NCBI RefSeq assembly: GCF_011386835.1
Contig: NC_088799.1
Coordinates: 73,861,302 to 73,925,301 of the forward strand
Direction of reading: 5' to 3'
DNA: 64,000 nucleotides
DNA from: Chrysemys picta bellii
Lineage: Eukaryota > Chordata > Testudines > Emydidae
Shown here: piece by piece, positions 46,695-59,310 of the stretch
Position numbering within the stretch: the stretch's first letter is position 1
Layout: the number at the start of each line of letters is the position of its first letter
Notes under the pieces: model-generated
Told to the model about the DNA's origin: nothing
What the model saw: only the letters and a program-made list of their open reading frames with translations
Databases searched by the model: none
Made by a program: the position numbers and the translations under genes

Positions 46695-47796
46695 CTAAAA
46701 AAAAATTTTCAGAATTTCCAGTGTGCAAAATTTTTTCACATCATGTTTTTGTTTTGGGACTAAAACAAATGTTGACATGTTGGAATTTCCTGTGAGACAG
46801 AAATTTTTACTTTTGCTCAGCTCTATTTCCTATGTATCACATGCTTTTTACATGGTGTTAACAATTCTGCATCCATGGCATCACAGAATTAGAACCTATA
46901 CTGACTATATGCCAGGGCCTGATTTATCCTAAATCTGCTTTAAAGATTCAGCTCCAAGATTTAGTTTTGTTAATTCACGTAACTTTAGGTAAGCTAGCTA
47001 TTTGTGCATTTTGCTTTTTCAAGGTAATGGAAAGGATTTCTAAAGAGTCCAAAATGCAGAAAGGTTCTCAAATTAGACTTGATGGCTTTGCAAGTTTTGA
47101 GATGGTCTTTTTTTTTTATTTTGTGGGGGGGAGGGCGCTCATTGCTGGTACCTTGGTATTGTACTCAAAATCTATAACAGTTTTGCAATTTCAATTACCA
47201 CTTTTGAAAGTTTGCTATTCATCTGCTGTTAATCACTGAGGTCTTTGATATCCATCAGCTGGCTGACAGTGTCAGAGCAAGTTGCTTTTGTCATAAAGTG
47301 TGTGGCAACCTGTTGCTGTCATAGTAAACATGTTTTCTGAAATAAGACTAATTCTCAGTTGTGTGTGCACATATTCCTTCATCCTAAATTATAAAGATTG
47401 TTTTTTTAATTGACTAAAGTATTTTCAGTACACTGTTATTAGTCTATTCTAAATATTTTTGTGTCCTTAAAGGGATATTAACAGTATCCCACTGCATACT
47501 GAGGTTATCTTAACTATCAGGTATAATTCCTGCTTACTTCTTCACTGATAACAGCAGGACAACATTCCCTGTGTGACTTCTCTACTCTTGTTAAATACAC
47601 TTGTTTAACATGCGTTGATCTGTGCATTTGTATATGTTATGATTTCACAAATTAAAAGAGTTAATCTAGAATGTAACCTACAAAACATGGACTACAGACA
47701 ATAGTATACATAAAATATCTCAAGTTACTAATACCTAAAAATATTTATAAATAATAAACATAAAAATATTTAAAAGCAAATAGAAGGAAGTACTTA

Positions 47797-48127
47797 ACAC
47801 AACGCACAGTCAACCTGGAACACTTTGCCGGGGATGTTGTGAACACCAAAAGTATAACTAGGTTCAGAAAAGAACTAGATAAGTTCATGGAGGATAGGTT
47901 CATCAGAGGTTATTAACCAAGATGATCAGAGATGCAACCCCATGATCTGGGCATCCCTAAGTCTCTGACTGCCAGAAATTGGAACTGGACATCAGGGGAT
48001 GGATCACTCAGTAATTGGCCTGTTCTGTTTATTCCCTCTGAGGCTCCTGGCACTGGCCACTGTAAGAAGACAGGATACTGGTCTAGGTGGACCCATTGGT
48101 CTGATCCAGTATGGTCATTCTTATGTA
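47797..48127 (+). mobile_element. CR1/L3-like LINE 3' fragment
   Basis: In sense orientation it shows the end of the RT coding region (GGAACACTTTGCC, GTTCAGAAAAGAACTAGATA, AAGTTCATGGAGGATAGGTT). It continues with the 3' UTR including GGAACTGGACATCAGGGGAT, ACAGGATACTGGTCTAGGTG and a final TGGTCTGATCCAGTATGG. It is the same family as 15408-15905, in the opposite orientation. It is 5'-truncated and not functional. Confidence 0.75.
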
Positions 48128-48324
48128 CACAGCTCAGTCTTAAGGTTATATGACAGTTTCTACTAGAAGTCTGGTTTGAACCACATCTAACTTTCACAGA
48201 AAAGCTCATTTCAGCCTTCACATGCTTAGTTTTAGGTTTGGGGTTATTTGTTTTGTGTGGTTTTTTTGGAAAGCTTGAGGCTATTCAGAGATGCCACATT
48301 CCAGCTCTGAGACTCAGAAAAATA

Positions 48325-48760
48325 AATGTGGACTTGGGCTCTGAGACACTCTGCCCTGGGTTTTAAAACACAGTGTAGACATACCCTTAATGTTCTAGTT
48401 TATATAATTTCAGCCTTGCTAGCTCTTTGGCAGGATAACCAACGTAAGAGGAATGATGTAATGAAACTGTGTGTTAGGGTTTGTCAACTCGGGGAAGTTA
48501 TACTGGTATAAGATAGCACATGAATTTAAAATTCTATAGTTATATCAGTATAACTCCCAAAGAGGGCTTGCTTATAAAAGCACCTTTTCCAAGTTAGCTT
48601 ATGTTATTTTTGAAGCAGTTTAAAATAAACCCAAAAAGCCAATCTTACTCCAGAATAAGTGTGTCCACACAGGGAATTAGACTAATATAATTATAACAGG
48701 TTTCCAGTTATATCAGTATAGTTAGTTTCCCTTGTTGAAAAGCCTTTATCGTCAGAGCTG
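48325..48760. repeat. Cluster of Harbinger-like MITE remnants
   Basis: A terminus GTGTAGACATACCC followed by TTA ends at 48388 with its upstream part near 48325. A second stretch (about 48477-48760) has TTATATCAGTATAACTCC, GTGTCCACACAGGG and TTATATCAGTATAGTTAG motifs that recur in both orientations, as in turtle Harbinger MITEs. The boundaries are blurred and more than one insertion is likely. Confidence 0.35.
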
Positions 48761-50097
48761 TGAGAATTGCACTAATGCCAAAAAAATATTTTAACCACTT
48801 TTGGTAACACCTCTTTGTACAATATATGACTCTTCTAATGTTTTTCCTGTTTTTCACAAATATGACAGTTTTTTAAATGCTGCTTCCACCAGGAAACCAG
48901 GAAACATTTGTTGTACATATGGCAAATTTTCCAATTAGGACAAATGTGCAAAGAGATGCAATTTGCTGTAAGGTAGAATCTCACTGTTCTGACTGCTAGA
49001 AAACTGTTTTCATTACATAAAAGTTGTCCTTTTCCAATGGACATAAAAATAGTTGTTTTTTTTAGGCAAAAACTTTTGGACCTAAAATTAATATTTTTGC
49101 TTAGGCCTAATTCTGAGAACTTTTTATTTGGGTAAAATCTTTTTGTTTACAGACATTCCACACTCCAGCCACTCATTGCTCAAATATGGTTTTAAAATCC
49201 TTTATATGCCAGGGAACTCATTTTATTAAACTGGCAATAGTTCTGCTTGTAACAAGCAGTTTCTCTTCCATAATCTTATGCTGTCTAACTCAATGTGATT
49301 TCCCTTTTATTGTTCTGTAACGATTGTGTTTATAGTAATGGCCATGTCTGATTAATTTATTTCATACATCAGCATCAGTTACACCCATACACACAACTAC
49401 CAGACACTAACTAGACCTCTTGTTCTTCCCAATATATTTACAAGTACTATAGTATCCTTATAGCAAGGTGCCTGGGATTTGGCCCATATTGTGTAATTTT
49501 ATCCAATTATGGTCTTTCTACTCAATTCAATGTGACTCTTTCCATTGACTTCAGAGGGCATTAGATTGGGCTCGTAATGATAGAATATGTATATAAAGGA
49601 ATGAAGTAATCCAATTAAACTCCACTATCTTGTATGCTTTTATTAGTGATAGCTAATGACATGACTGTATGAGCCTTAATGCAAAGAAATCTTAATTATT
49701 AAAATCTAATGAAGGTGAATCTTTTTGCAAATTTCAATCTGAGAACAAATCCTTTAAGCTTTTATAATCCAGGAACGGTTTCAAAATCATCACAGAAAAT
49801 GACGAAAAAATGTTAAGTTCTTGAGGGGGGAAAACATTCTTCAATGGTCAACTGATGTAAAAGTAAAAATAGAATGAAAATCAGTATCTATACTCATGAA
49901 TTGTCTGAGAACCAGAGGCCTATTCTGTTAAGGTAAACATGAAAACTCTCACTAACTTGAAAAGTAATTTATTCAGGCAAAAATTTAAGTGGGCTTTTTA
50001 TTTCTTCATTTGACCACAGAATTTATAAAATGCTATAAATAATCTGAGGGGGGGTTGTGTCAATAAAATACTAATTTTAGTCATAGTTCAGGGCAAC
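48761..50097. other. AT-rich DNA, no gene
   Basis: No recognisable element. Near 49540-49572 is a TTCCATTGACTTCAGAGGGC segment that resembles half of the palindromic repeat described at 6337-6452, but it is too short to claim. Confidence 0.45.
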
Positions 50098-50823
50098 TGC
50101 ATGTGTATTTCCCCCTTTATAGTTCACCAAGGACACCCACTCTCAGGCTTCTGGCTCCCCAGCCATCAGTCACCTTTCCTAGGTTAAGACGTGCATCTCT
50201 TTCCCTCCTGACCAGAGTATTTCCAGGCTACTGCCTACACTGTGAATTCCCCAGGAATTCAGACTGCCTCTGCAGGCCTGCTTCACTTTCTCCTCAGAGG
50301 CTATAAACAATGTAATAGCCCAGGCTTAACGTTACACACAGCTTTTTTTCTAAGCAAGCACATTTATTCTTAAGGTAAAAGCATTATAGAGAAAACATTT
50401 AAAGCCATAGAAGAACCTGCCCACATGCTAATAAGATTATCAGAGATCACCCTCCATCTCCATAAGGCTTCTGGTCATTTAGTCCTTCCAACCCTTCCTT
50501 AAGGATTAATGTCCTCCCTTTAGACAGAAGGATGCTGTCCATTTGCTGAATCAGAAAGAGAGCCCTAAGTCCACTCAGGCTATTTATCCAAAAGTCCTTT
50601 CTTTTGGCCTTTGGAGAATCCAGTTTGAACTACTATCAGTGAGCCTCCCCAGGAGGTTACCTGAGTGAATTTGCCTCATCACCCTCCACATTTCTTAGCT
50701 CCTGGAGGGTTATGGTTACCATCACCCATGGAATTACATGCAATTCCTGGCCCACAGTGATATGTAAACTTAATACAGTAAGATCTCCCAAATGTATTGC
50801 AGGAAATTGCCAGCTCTGTCACA
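50098..50823 (-). mobile_element. Probable solo LTR, minus strand
   Basis: Read on the minus strand the block starts TGTGACAGAGCTGGCAAT (at 50823) and contains an AATAAA (plus-strand TTTATT at about 50365-50370). It ends near CACATGCA at about 50098, giving TG...CA. The start resembles those of the LTRs at 8135 and 55789 (all TGTGAC). The moderate GC and the sequence are familiar to me as a repeated turtle LTR, but no duplication is clear at the ends and no internal region is present. The distal boundary is uncertain. Confidence 0.5.
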
Positions 50824-52487
50824 CTGATGTCCTCTCTTGAATGTTTGTCCTTTGCATTAACAGTGGACTATTGTTGAATCATGACCTCCCTCACTATTAC
50901 AAATCTGACTTATTTTCTCCTTCAATATTCTTTTCTGCTAGTTACAAATTGCTGTGTGTTCTAGGAATGGTGGGATTCTTGGCCCTGAGATTTTAATCAG
51001 TCTTGCCTCCTTTCTCTGACCACATCATTCACTCATTACACACTTCTAGCTCACTCTTAATGCTGCTTCTTTTTAAATGTTCTTTATTTACTGGAGAAGG
51101 AAAATTGTCCAGATTCTTTTCGGAATAGGCATTTTAGTAATTAGGTAATGGTATAGATTTATTGTGTTAGAGTTACTTTGAATTGTCACTGATCATATTG
51201 ATTTGATATAAAGTTTAATTAACTAACCAAGAAGGCCCTGCATTAGGAATCCATAGTTTCATAGTGGTACCAAAATTACTTCCCCTACATGGTATAAAAT
51301 AATTTTCTCTCCCTTTTTTGTGCTAAGATTTTGACTTGTTACTCCTTCCTGCATTTTAACATCTACTGTTAAGTTCGTTCATTTAAACACTTGCAAACAG
51401 TATCATATAAACTTTTTTTTTCTTTCTGTAACATATTCGCATTAATATTTGTATTGTGGTAGCACCTGTTGGCACAAATCATGGATCAAAGCCCTATCCT
51501 ACTGCACTAACACAGAAAGATGATCCCTCAGCTGAAGAACTTACTGTCCAAGTCAAGTAAACATCTTTAGTTTTAATAATAAAATCTTAGAATAAGTCCC
51601 AACTCTGTACTTTAGTTTATGCAACACAAATTCATAATAAATGTGTTTTTGTCTACTGTAATGTTTTCACAACATCCTCCTAGAGTTACAAACAACACAT
51701 GTAGTGTAAATATTGTAGAAAAAATGATGTTTCTAATGTGAAAGTAAATTGCTGGATAACTGGCAGCGTTACTGACTTAAGTGGCTACAGAAAAAATGTC
51801 CATGTTACCTATTTTTAATGGGTTTTATTTTGTTTTACGGGATGTTGTATTGCAGATGATTGTAGTAGTCAGGGCTGCAGAGGTGCTAATTTCTCACTTT
51901 ACCTTAAATGGTCTCCTTCAATATGTTTCCTCATTTGCCAAACAATCTGTCCCACCTTGTAGTTAGCTGTGACACTTTGATTACTTTTTCCAGACCTGAA
52001 GAGCTCTGTGTAGATTGAAAGCTTGTGTCCAATAAAAGATATTAGCTCACCATCTTGTCTTTTACAAAGTTCAACCATTTTGACTGGGTTGGTTTGTTTG
52101 TTTGTTTTTACAATTTTCAGCAACTTTCTCTATGTAATAATGGGGAATCTGCAAGAAACTGCCATGTCTTTAAAAAGGTGCCTACAATATATGTTTCAAT
52201 CTTATCTTAACTGAAATTTTTTACCTTTCTCTGTAGTTGGTGGCCTATTGTATCTGAAATGGTCTTGTCCGCTTTACATACCCAATTCCAAACTGATTGG
52301 CACTCTTGTTAACATCTTAAGGTCATGAAGCTATTGTTAAATCAGTCAGTTGCTCAATCTGACTGAACTAAAATTTTCACAGCAAAAGGTGATCTATTTG
52401 GTTCAGGATGAAAGCACGTTATGGTGAGACTGCTTGCACTCCTGCTGCCTGTGAGGCACCAGTTCTGTGGATACAGGATTTTAGGAC
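50824..52487. other. AT-rich DNA with a short repeat fragment
   Basis: Contains at 51990-52065 a fragment reading TTCCAGACCTGAAGAGCTCT, GAAAGCTTGTGTCCAATAAA and GATATTAGCTCACCATCTTG. These are phrases I recognise from an abundant reptilian repeat, plus orientation, class not assigned. No gene was seen. Confidence 0.45.
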
Positions 52488-52570
52488 CAAATCCTCAGCT
52501 GGTGTAAATGGGTGTAGTTCCATTTTAGTCAATGGAGCTGCACCAATGTATACTCACTTGAGGTCTGGCC
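52488..52570. repeat. Palindromic repeat (old amniote hairpin type)
   Basis: The left arm TCCTCAGCTGGTGTAAAT is mirrored by an imperfect right arm ending ACTCACTTGAGGTCTGGCC. The centre TTCCATTTTAGTCAATGGAG is itself dyadic. It matches the 'ctcagctggtgtaaat...' hairpin repeat known to me from turtles and birds. It is diverged and short; no coding content. Confidence 0.5.
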
Positions 52571-53632
52571 ATTTGATGTATGAGCAGTAAATCCAATTAT
52601 TTTGAGCCAATTTACACATCCATTCTTAATCCTTGAGAGAGCTCTAATTGACTGGTTTTGCAGGTAGAGACCTGAGGCCCCATTAGACCTGGCACTGTAG
52701 AAATACAAACTGGGACACTCTATCTGCTGTGAAAACTGTTTTTATAAGGTTTTTCCCGTTAGAGCACAACTTCCTCTTCTCTCATTGCTGCTGGATGGCA
52801 GGCAGACATCTTGCCATCCAGATGACTTCTGGAGGAGGGTAGAAATGGAAGAATGTTGGTTCACAGGGATGGGCTGGAGGAAACAGCAGGCCAGATGCAG
52901 AGATGATGGGAGCAGGTAGGAGTAGTACCAGGGGCTGGACACTTAGCGTTGAGTGGTTCAGAAATTTTACAAGAAGCATGTATCAATGTCCTGCCCTCAG
53001 AGGAGGCTAGAACTGGTGGTGAGTCTGTGAGAGAGAGAGAGAGAGAGAGAGAGAAATTATGTCCTAGTCCGAGAGACTTCCTGAGCAAGCAACTTCTCTA
53101 ATTACGAGCTAACTGTGGTATGCACACAGAAAAAATTAGAATGCTGGGGAAGAAAGATGCAAGCAGGAGATGGCAGCTGAGGGTTTTTTGTGTGTGGGAG
53201 GGGGAAGAGTGATGGTGGAAGAAAGATGGCTTCTGCAGAGGCTGCTTTAGCAGTTTAATTTTTCAGCTATTTCCACAGCTATGAAATTGCAGAATTCACA
53301 GAGCTCTGAGATTCAGAAAAAGGTACATCTGCCTATGAGTGCAACAGATTTTATCCATAATAAAAATGTAAATTAAGAAAACCACAATATTCAACCTAGT
53401 TCTAAAGAAGCCAATGCTTAGTTGCTACATGAAAACATGCAAATCTGCACACAGCAGCAACAAATATACTGACGAAGAAACAAAAATTAACTCATTCTAC
53501 CTGTGCTCATTAGGTCTCAAAGTAAGTGAGGAATCATTGTGCTGGAAGAGTTCTCTGAATTGACACCAATTACTTTATAGCAGTATGGTCTTTCTTTTAT
53601 AAGGGCACACACCTCCTAACATTGATGTAAAT
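52571..53632. other. Unique DNA with (GA)n tract
   Basis: A (GA)n microsatellite occupies about 53027-53054. Nothing else is recognised. The last eight bases are the target duplication of the next element. Confidence 0.5.
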
Positions 53633-53941
53633 CAGGGGTCGGCAACCTTTCAGAAGTGGTGTGCCGAGTCTTCATTTATTCACTTTAATTTAAGGTTTCG
53701 CATGCCAGTAATACATTTTAACATTTTTAGAAGATCTTTCTATAAGTCTATAATATATAACTAAACTATTGTTGAATGTAAAGTAAATAAGGTTTTTAAA
53801 ATGTTTAAGAAACTTCATTTAAAATTAAATTAAAATGCAGAGCCCTCAGGACCAGTGGCCAGAACCCGGGCAGTGTGAGTGCCACTGAAAATCAGCTCGC
53901 GTACCACCTTCGGCACACGTGCCATAGGTTGCCTACCCCTG
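53633..53941. mobile_element. hAT-type MITE (CAGGGGTCGGCAACC ends)
   Basis: Left end CAGGGGTCGGCAACCTTTC; right end read inward CAGGGGTAGGCAACCTATGG. Flanking octamers ATGTAAAT (53625-53632) and ATGTAAAG (53942-53949) differ at one base. The interior is AT-rich on the left and ends with a GC-rich CGGCACACGTGCC segment. It resembles hAT-Charlie-type non-autonomous elements and shares the first 15 terminal bases with the 18922-19249 element, but has a different interior. Confidence 0.9.
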
Positions 53942-53964
53942 ATGTAAAGGTAAAATGCACTCAC

Positions 53965-54590
53965 TGTAACAAAGGTGTAACCATTCTGACCATCTGACAA
54001 TCATGGGAGTTTTAGACAAGGTGAGGCTAATGGTCGGTGTTTATTACAAAGCAAAAGCAAACGTGGTTGTAAATGCTATCTAAGAAACAGATTATAATCA
54101 GAAGGGATGGCTCTCCCCCTTTAGAAGCAGAGTGGACTGAATTAGAGCCACTGCAGGGTAACGTCTGGTGTTATAAGAGAGGTAGCTGCGCTGAAATATG
54201 AGACACTGTCGGCATCCAAGTCATAGGCAATCTGGCCTAGTGGATGCTCCTGCCTGTCAGTTAGAACTGAATCCAAATGGGACAGGTCCAGAAGTAAAGA
54301 AAAAGGGTCATGGCTGGGAGACCGAAACCACAGCCCAAGTCAAAGAGTTAACTGGATTTGCAGTCTGAAGGTGGAGCCAACAATCTGAGCCAGAGGTCAG
54401 AATCAGGAAGTAGTTGGGGGCGGGAGCAAGACTAGAGGCAGGGGACAAGATCAAGTGTAGTTGAAGCTTAGTAATGCACTGAGCAGCCACTAGACTCCGA
54501 CGGCTACTGAGCTTAAGTATCAGCCTGCTGACTCCTTCCGCCAGTCAGGTGATGCAGTCAGACAGTTTCTATCAGGGCCATCTGTGCAGA
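53965..54590 (-). repeat. 3' region and LTR of the Sushi-type element
   Basis: On the minus strand this follows the chromodomain. A CTGACCTCTGGCTCAGATTG-type C/T-rich stretch leads to AATAAA (plus-strand TTTATT at 54040-54045) and a terminus reading CCTTTGTTACA at 53965. The internal boundary between untranslated region and LTR is not clear. The frame at 54308-54490 is a composition shadow. Confidence 0.5.
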
Positions 54591-54759
54591 TTGGGTTTCC
54601 AGGAGACTGGCTCTTCTGCAGGCTAGGCCCTTGGGAGTATTCCCTTCCCCGTCAAGAGTGCCTGTTAGCAGCCATGGAACCTGGTTTCAGGAGGGGTCCT
54701 TTTGATGAAAGGCACTTAAGAGTTCTGGAGCCTGGACATTTTCTCAACTCCTATGGTCA

Positions 54760-55788
54760 CTTTTCTGGTCCATAGCCATCTCAGTCTACCAGATAGGCAA
54801 GTATGCCTTGAATTCATTGGAAGTCTAGGATCTTCTGGACCTCATACTCCTCTTGGCCCTAGACATCTATGAGAGGTGATGGCGGAATGCAGCTTCTGGA
54901 AAAGGGATTCTACACGTATGGTTTCAGAAAGAACACATGGAAAACTGGGTGGATCTTTAAGGATTCTGGTGACTGGAGCCTAAATGCTACAGGGTTAATT
55001 TGTTCTGCAGTCTTAAATGGGCTTAGGTTCTGAGGGTCCAATTTGGCTGAGGGATGAGTGGATTTTCAGTTGCCATAAGGTATGCCTCTTTGCAGGCTTC
55101 CAGGTGTTCAGTAAGCTTTTGGTGGATCCTGTGAAGATGGGCAACAAGATCTTCTGTGGCAGGGACTTGGGAGTCTGGAAGTGTGGCCAAATGAAATTAA
55201 GGTTGGAAACTGTAGTTTGTGTAGAATGGGCTATGTTGTGTGGATGCATGGGTGGAGGAGTTGAACGCAAACTCTGTGTATGGCAGGAAGATAACCCAGT
55301 CATCCTGACAATAATTGAGCAAGCAGCGGAGGTATTGCTCGAGGACCTGGCTCGCTCAATCTCTGTCCATTGACCTGTGGGTGATAGGCCGCAGAGTTTA
55401 CAGAGTTCACCCCAAAAACAGTAAATGAATGGCAAATCTCAGGCTGAGACTATTCCTGTCAGTAGCCATTCAGCCAATAAACATGATCTAGAAAAATGGG
55501 CTGTTTCCTGAGCGGTTGGGAAGAAGTGAATGAAAATAAAGTACTCCATCTCAATGAGGAGATTGATGGTGATGAGGATGACAGTACAATCCTGTGAGCA
55601 CAATAGCTCTATAATCAAGACAAAAAGTGTCAAGAACCAGGATTGAGACAAGGTAGACAAAGAGAAGACCAAGTGGTTTGGTATGTGGACACTTGCTCCA
55701 ACAGCACAAATCACATGAATTGATGTACCTCTTAACATCGATATTCAACCTTAGCCACCAGAAATTACATAACACTGAAGTGGCCACC
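54760..55788 (-). pseudogene. Gypsy integrase C-terminal part and chromodomain
   Basis: At the 5' side is FWWLRLNIDVKRYINSCDLC, the conserved integrase segment with two Cys of the HHCC zinc finger. The catalytic core is badly decayed: I cannot identify two of the three DDE acidic residues. Further on, in shifted frames, are a G-x-YHPQ-NGQ-type region and LPYTEFAFNSSTHASTQHSP. Next comes a PVFHVFFLKPY segment, and a chromodomain (plus coordinates about 54765-54853) with EEYEVQKILD, ILAYLVD and DGYGPE. In an active element the chromodomain would steer integration by binding modified histones. Several stops make this non-functional. Confidence 0.75.
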
Positions 55789-56337
55789 TGTGACGGGTTG
55801 GACTCCCCCCTTGCGGGGTGCCACCTGATGTGCTAGGGTCCCACCAGCCTGAGCTCCCTCACCCTGTTCCGCTGTGCCAGGTCCTCAAGTCTTCTCCAGA
55901 CTTTATAGACTCATAGACTCCAAGGTCAGAAGGGACCATTATGATCATCTAGTCTGACCTCCCACATGATGCGGGCCACAAAAACTGACCCACCCACTCC
56001 CGGAAGAATTCTCTCCCTTGACTCAGCTGTTGAAGTCCCTAAATCATGATTTAAAGACTTCAAATCGCTGAGAATCCTCCAGCAAGCGACCCCTGCCCCA
56101 TGCTGCGGAGGAAGGGAAAAACCTCCAGGGCCTCTGCCAGTCCACCCTTGAGGAAAATTCCTTCCCGACCCCAAATTTGGCAATCAGCTGAACCCCGAGC
56201 ATGCGGGCAAGATTCTCTAGCCAGACCCTCTGGAAAAAGTTCTCTGTAGTAACTTTTAATATCCCATCATTGACCATTGTCGCTAATTACCAGCGATGGC
56301 ACGTTATTGACCTATTGACTAAAATCACTTTATCCCA

Positions 56338-59310
56338 TCAAACCATCCCCTCCATAAACTTCTCAAGCTTCATCTTAAAGCCAGAGAGGTCTTTCGCCCA
56401 CACTGTTTCCCTCAGGAAGCTGTTCCAAAACTTCACCCTTTTGATGGTTAGAAAGCTTTGTCCAATTTCAAGCCTAAACTTCCCGACAGCCAGTTTATAT
56501 CCATTCGTTCTCGTGTCCACATTAGTACTGAGCTGAAATAATTCCTCTCCTTCCCTGGTATTTATCCCTCTGATATATTTAAAGAGAGCAATCATATCCC
56601 CCCTCAGCCTTCTTTTGGTTAAGGTAAACAAACCGAGCTCCTCGAGTCTCTTTTCATATGACAGATTTTCCATTCCTCGGATCATCCTAGTGGCCCTTCT
56701 CTGTACCCGTTCCAGTTTGATTTAATCCTTTTTAAACATGGGAGACCAGAACTGCACACAGTACTCCAAATGAGGTCTCACCAGTGCCTTGTATAACGGA
56801 ACCAGCACCTCCTTATCCCTACTAGAAATACGTCGCCTAATGCATCCCAAGACCGCATTAGCTTTTTTCACGGTCACGTCACATTGCCGACTCATAGTCA
56901 TCCTGTGATCAACCAGGACTCCGAGGTCCTTCTCCTCTTCCGTTACTTCCAACTGATGCGTCCCTAGCTTATAACTAAAATTCTTGTTATTTATCCCTAA
57001 ATGCATAACCTTACACTTCTCACTATTAAATTTCACCCTATTACTATTACTCCAGTTTACAAGGTCATCCAAATCTCCCTGCAGGATATCCCAATCCTTC
57101 TCCGAATTGGCAATACCTCCCAACTTTGTGTCATCCGCAAACTTTATCAGCCTACTCCTACATTTGGTTCCGAGGTCAGTAATAAATAGATTAAATAAAA
57201 TCGGACCCAAAACCGAACCTTGAGGAACTCCACTGGTAACCTCTCTCCAACCTGACAGTTCACCTTTTAGTACGACCCGCTGCAGTCTCCCCTTTAACCA
57301 GTTCTTTATCCACCTCTGGATTTTCATATCGATCCCCATCTTTTCCAATTTAACCAATAATTCCTCATGCGGTACCTTATCAAACGCTTTACTGAAATCG
57401 AGGTATATGAGATCCACCGCATTTCCTTTATCTAAATAATCTGTTACTTTCTCAAAGAAGGAGATCAGGTTGGTTTGGCATGATCTACCTTTTGTAAAAC
57501 CGTGTTGTAATTTGTCCCAATTGGCATTGTCCTCAAGGTCCTTAACTACTTTCTCCTTCAAATTTTTTTTAAAGACCTTGCATATTACAGATGTTAAACT
57601 AACAGGCCTGTAGTTACCTGGGTCACCTTTTCTCTCCTTCTTGAATATAGGAACCACATTAGCTATTCTCCAGTCAAAAGGTACCACCCCCCGAGTTTAC
57701 AGATTAATTAAAAATGATCGCTAAAGGGTTTGCAATTTCTCACGCCAGTTCCTTTAATATTCTCGGATGAAGATCATCCAGTCCTCCCGATTTAGTCCCA
57801 TTAAGCTGTTCGAGTTTGTCTTCTACCTCGGATACGGTAATGTCAATCCGCACTCCTTTATTCCCATCCGTCTCGCTTCTACTATTCCTCAGACTTTCAG
57901 TAGCCTCATTAAATACCGATGCAAAATATTCATTTAGATATTGTGCCATGCCTAGATTATCCTTAATCTCCACTCCATCTACAGTCTTAAGCGGTCCCAC
58001 TTCTTCTTTTTGTTTTCTTCCTATTTATATGGCTATAAAAGCTCTTGCTATTGGTTTTAATTCCCCTCGCAAGGTCCAACTCTACACGGCTTTTGGCTTC
58101 TCTCACTCCATCTCTACATGCTCTGACCTCAATAAGATAGGTTTCTTTGCTGATCCCTCCCATCTTCCACTCCCTGTACGCTTTCTGTTTTTTCTTAATG
58201 ACTCCTCTGAGACGCTTGCTCATCCAGCTCGGTCTAAATCTCCTGCCTGCGAACAGTTTTCCCTTTCTTGGGATACAGGCCTCCGACAGCTCCTGCAACT
58301 TTAACTTGAAATAATCCCTGACGCCTTCTGCCTTTAGATCACTAAATATGTTAGTCCAATCCACTTCCCTAACTAGTCCCCTTAATTTATTAAAGTTAGC
58401 CCTTTTGAAATTGTAAACCTTAGTCTCCGATTTAATTCTGTTAATCTTTTAATTTAGTTTAAACTGAATTAGCTCATGATCACTCGAGCCAAGGTTGTCC
58501 CCTATAACCATTTCCTCAACGAGGTCCTCACTACTCACCAAAACCAAATCTAAAATAGCATCCCCCCTCGTCGGTTCAGCAACTACTTGATGAAGGAATT
58601 CATCAGCTATCACATCTAGGAAAATCTGAGCCCTATTATTGTTACTAGCATTTGTTCCCCGATCTATATCCAGGAAGTTAAAGTCTCCCATGATTACACA
58701 GTTCCTATTAGTATTTACTTCCCTAAAAACGTTAGAGTTCTCTGTCCATATCCAGGCTAGATCTCGGCGGTCTATAGCACACCCCAAGCACTATCCCAGG
58801 GGAGGCTCTAGTAGTTCTTTTACCCAGTGTGAGTATTGCCCAGACAGACTCCATCTTATCCATTCCATCACTTATTATTTCTTTACAGTTTACCTCATTA
58901 TTGACATACAATGCTACTCCCCCACCTTTACCTTTGATCCGGTCTTTCCTAAACAGCACATACCCTTCCATACCTGTACTCCAGTCATGACTACTGTTCC
59001 ACCACATTTCAGTTATTTCTTTGATATCCGTTTTCATTTCTTGGACCAGGAGCTCTAATTCCTCCATTTTGTGACCTAGGCTTCTTGCATTGGTGTATAA
59101 ACATCTTAATTTATGCCGTTTGGCCTCTCTCACATTTGTTATCCCATTTGGTATGGACCCTGTACTGCTAGTATGACCTATTAGTCTAGTATCCATCCCT
59201 CCCCTCCTCCTTATGTCCAATCTTGTCCCCCCGGCTATATCCGTTCTTATCTCATTGTCCTCCCTCTCAATGTTATAATCTGGTGTGAAGATTAACTGGA
59301 CATCTCCCAA
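56338..59310 (-). pseudogene. CR1 ORF2 remnant (endonuclease-RT)
   Basis: The pieces are endonuclease 58732-59310 (NARSLGHK; ITEMWW, keeping the Glu) and 58449-58787 (GDFNFLDID, SSDH). The linker is 57987-58364 and 57740-58000. RT is 56722-57687 ([63 protein letters not shown]), and the C-terminal part is 56338-56685. The last two pieces share a frame and are separated by a single TAA at 56720-56722, where the sister copy has a Glu codon. The frame changes at least three times upstream of RT. The catalytic FADD and the endonuclease acidic residues are retained, so the copy decayed mostly by small indels and stops. Confidence 0.85.

Larger units (their letters stand above)
38741..47796. other. 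Repeat-poor AT-rich interval, no gene seen
   Basis: About 9 kb without a recognisable LINE, LTR or autonomous transposon, the longest such stretch in the window. It contains possible short MITE remnants (about 40250-40371 and 45105-45300, both with CACA/GTGT-type ends resembling Harbinger MITE termini) and a Z-DNA-type tract. There is also a perfect hairpin with an adjacent (GTTT)n tract. The listed open frames are 60-130 codons and none has a recognisable domain. Intron or intergenic DNA is equally possible. Confidence 0.4.

Noticed and set aside
55013..55435. 140-codon minus frame and 118-codon plus frame
   Set aside because: The minus frame is part of the decayed Gypsy integrase and the plus frame its antisense; neither is a host gene.
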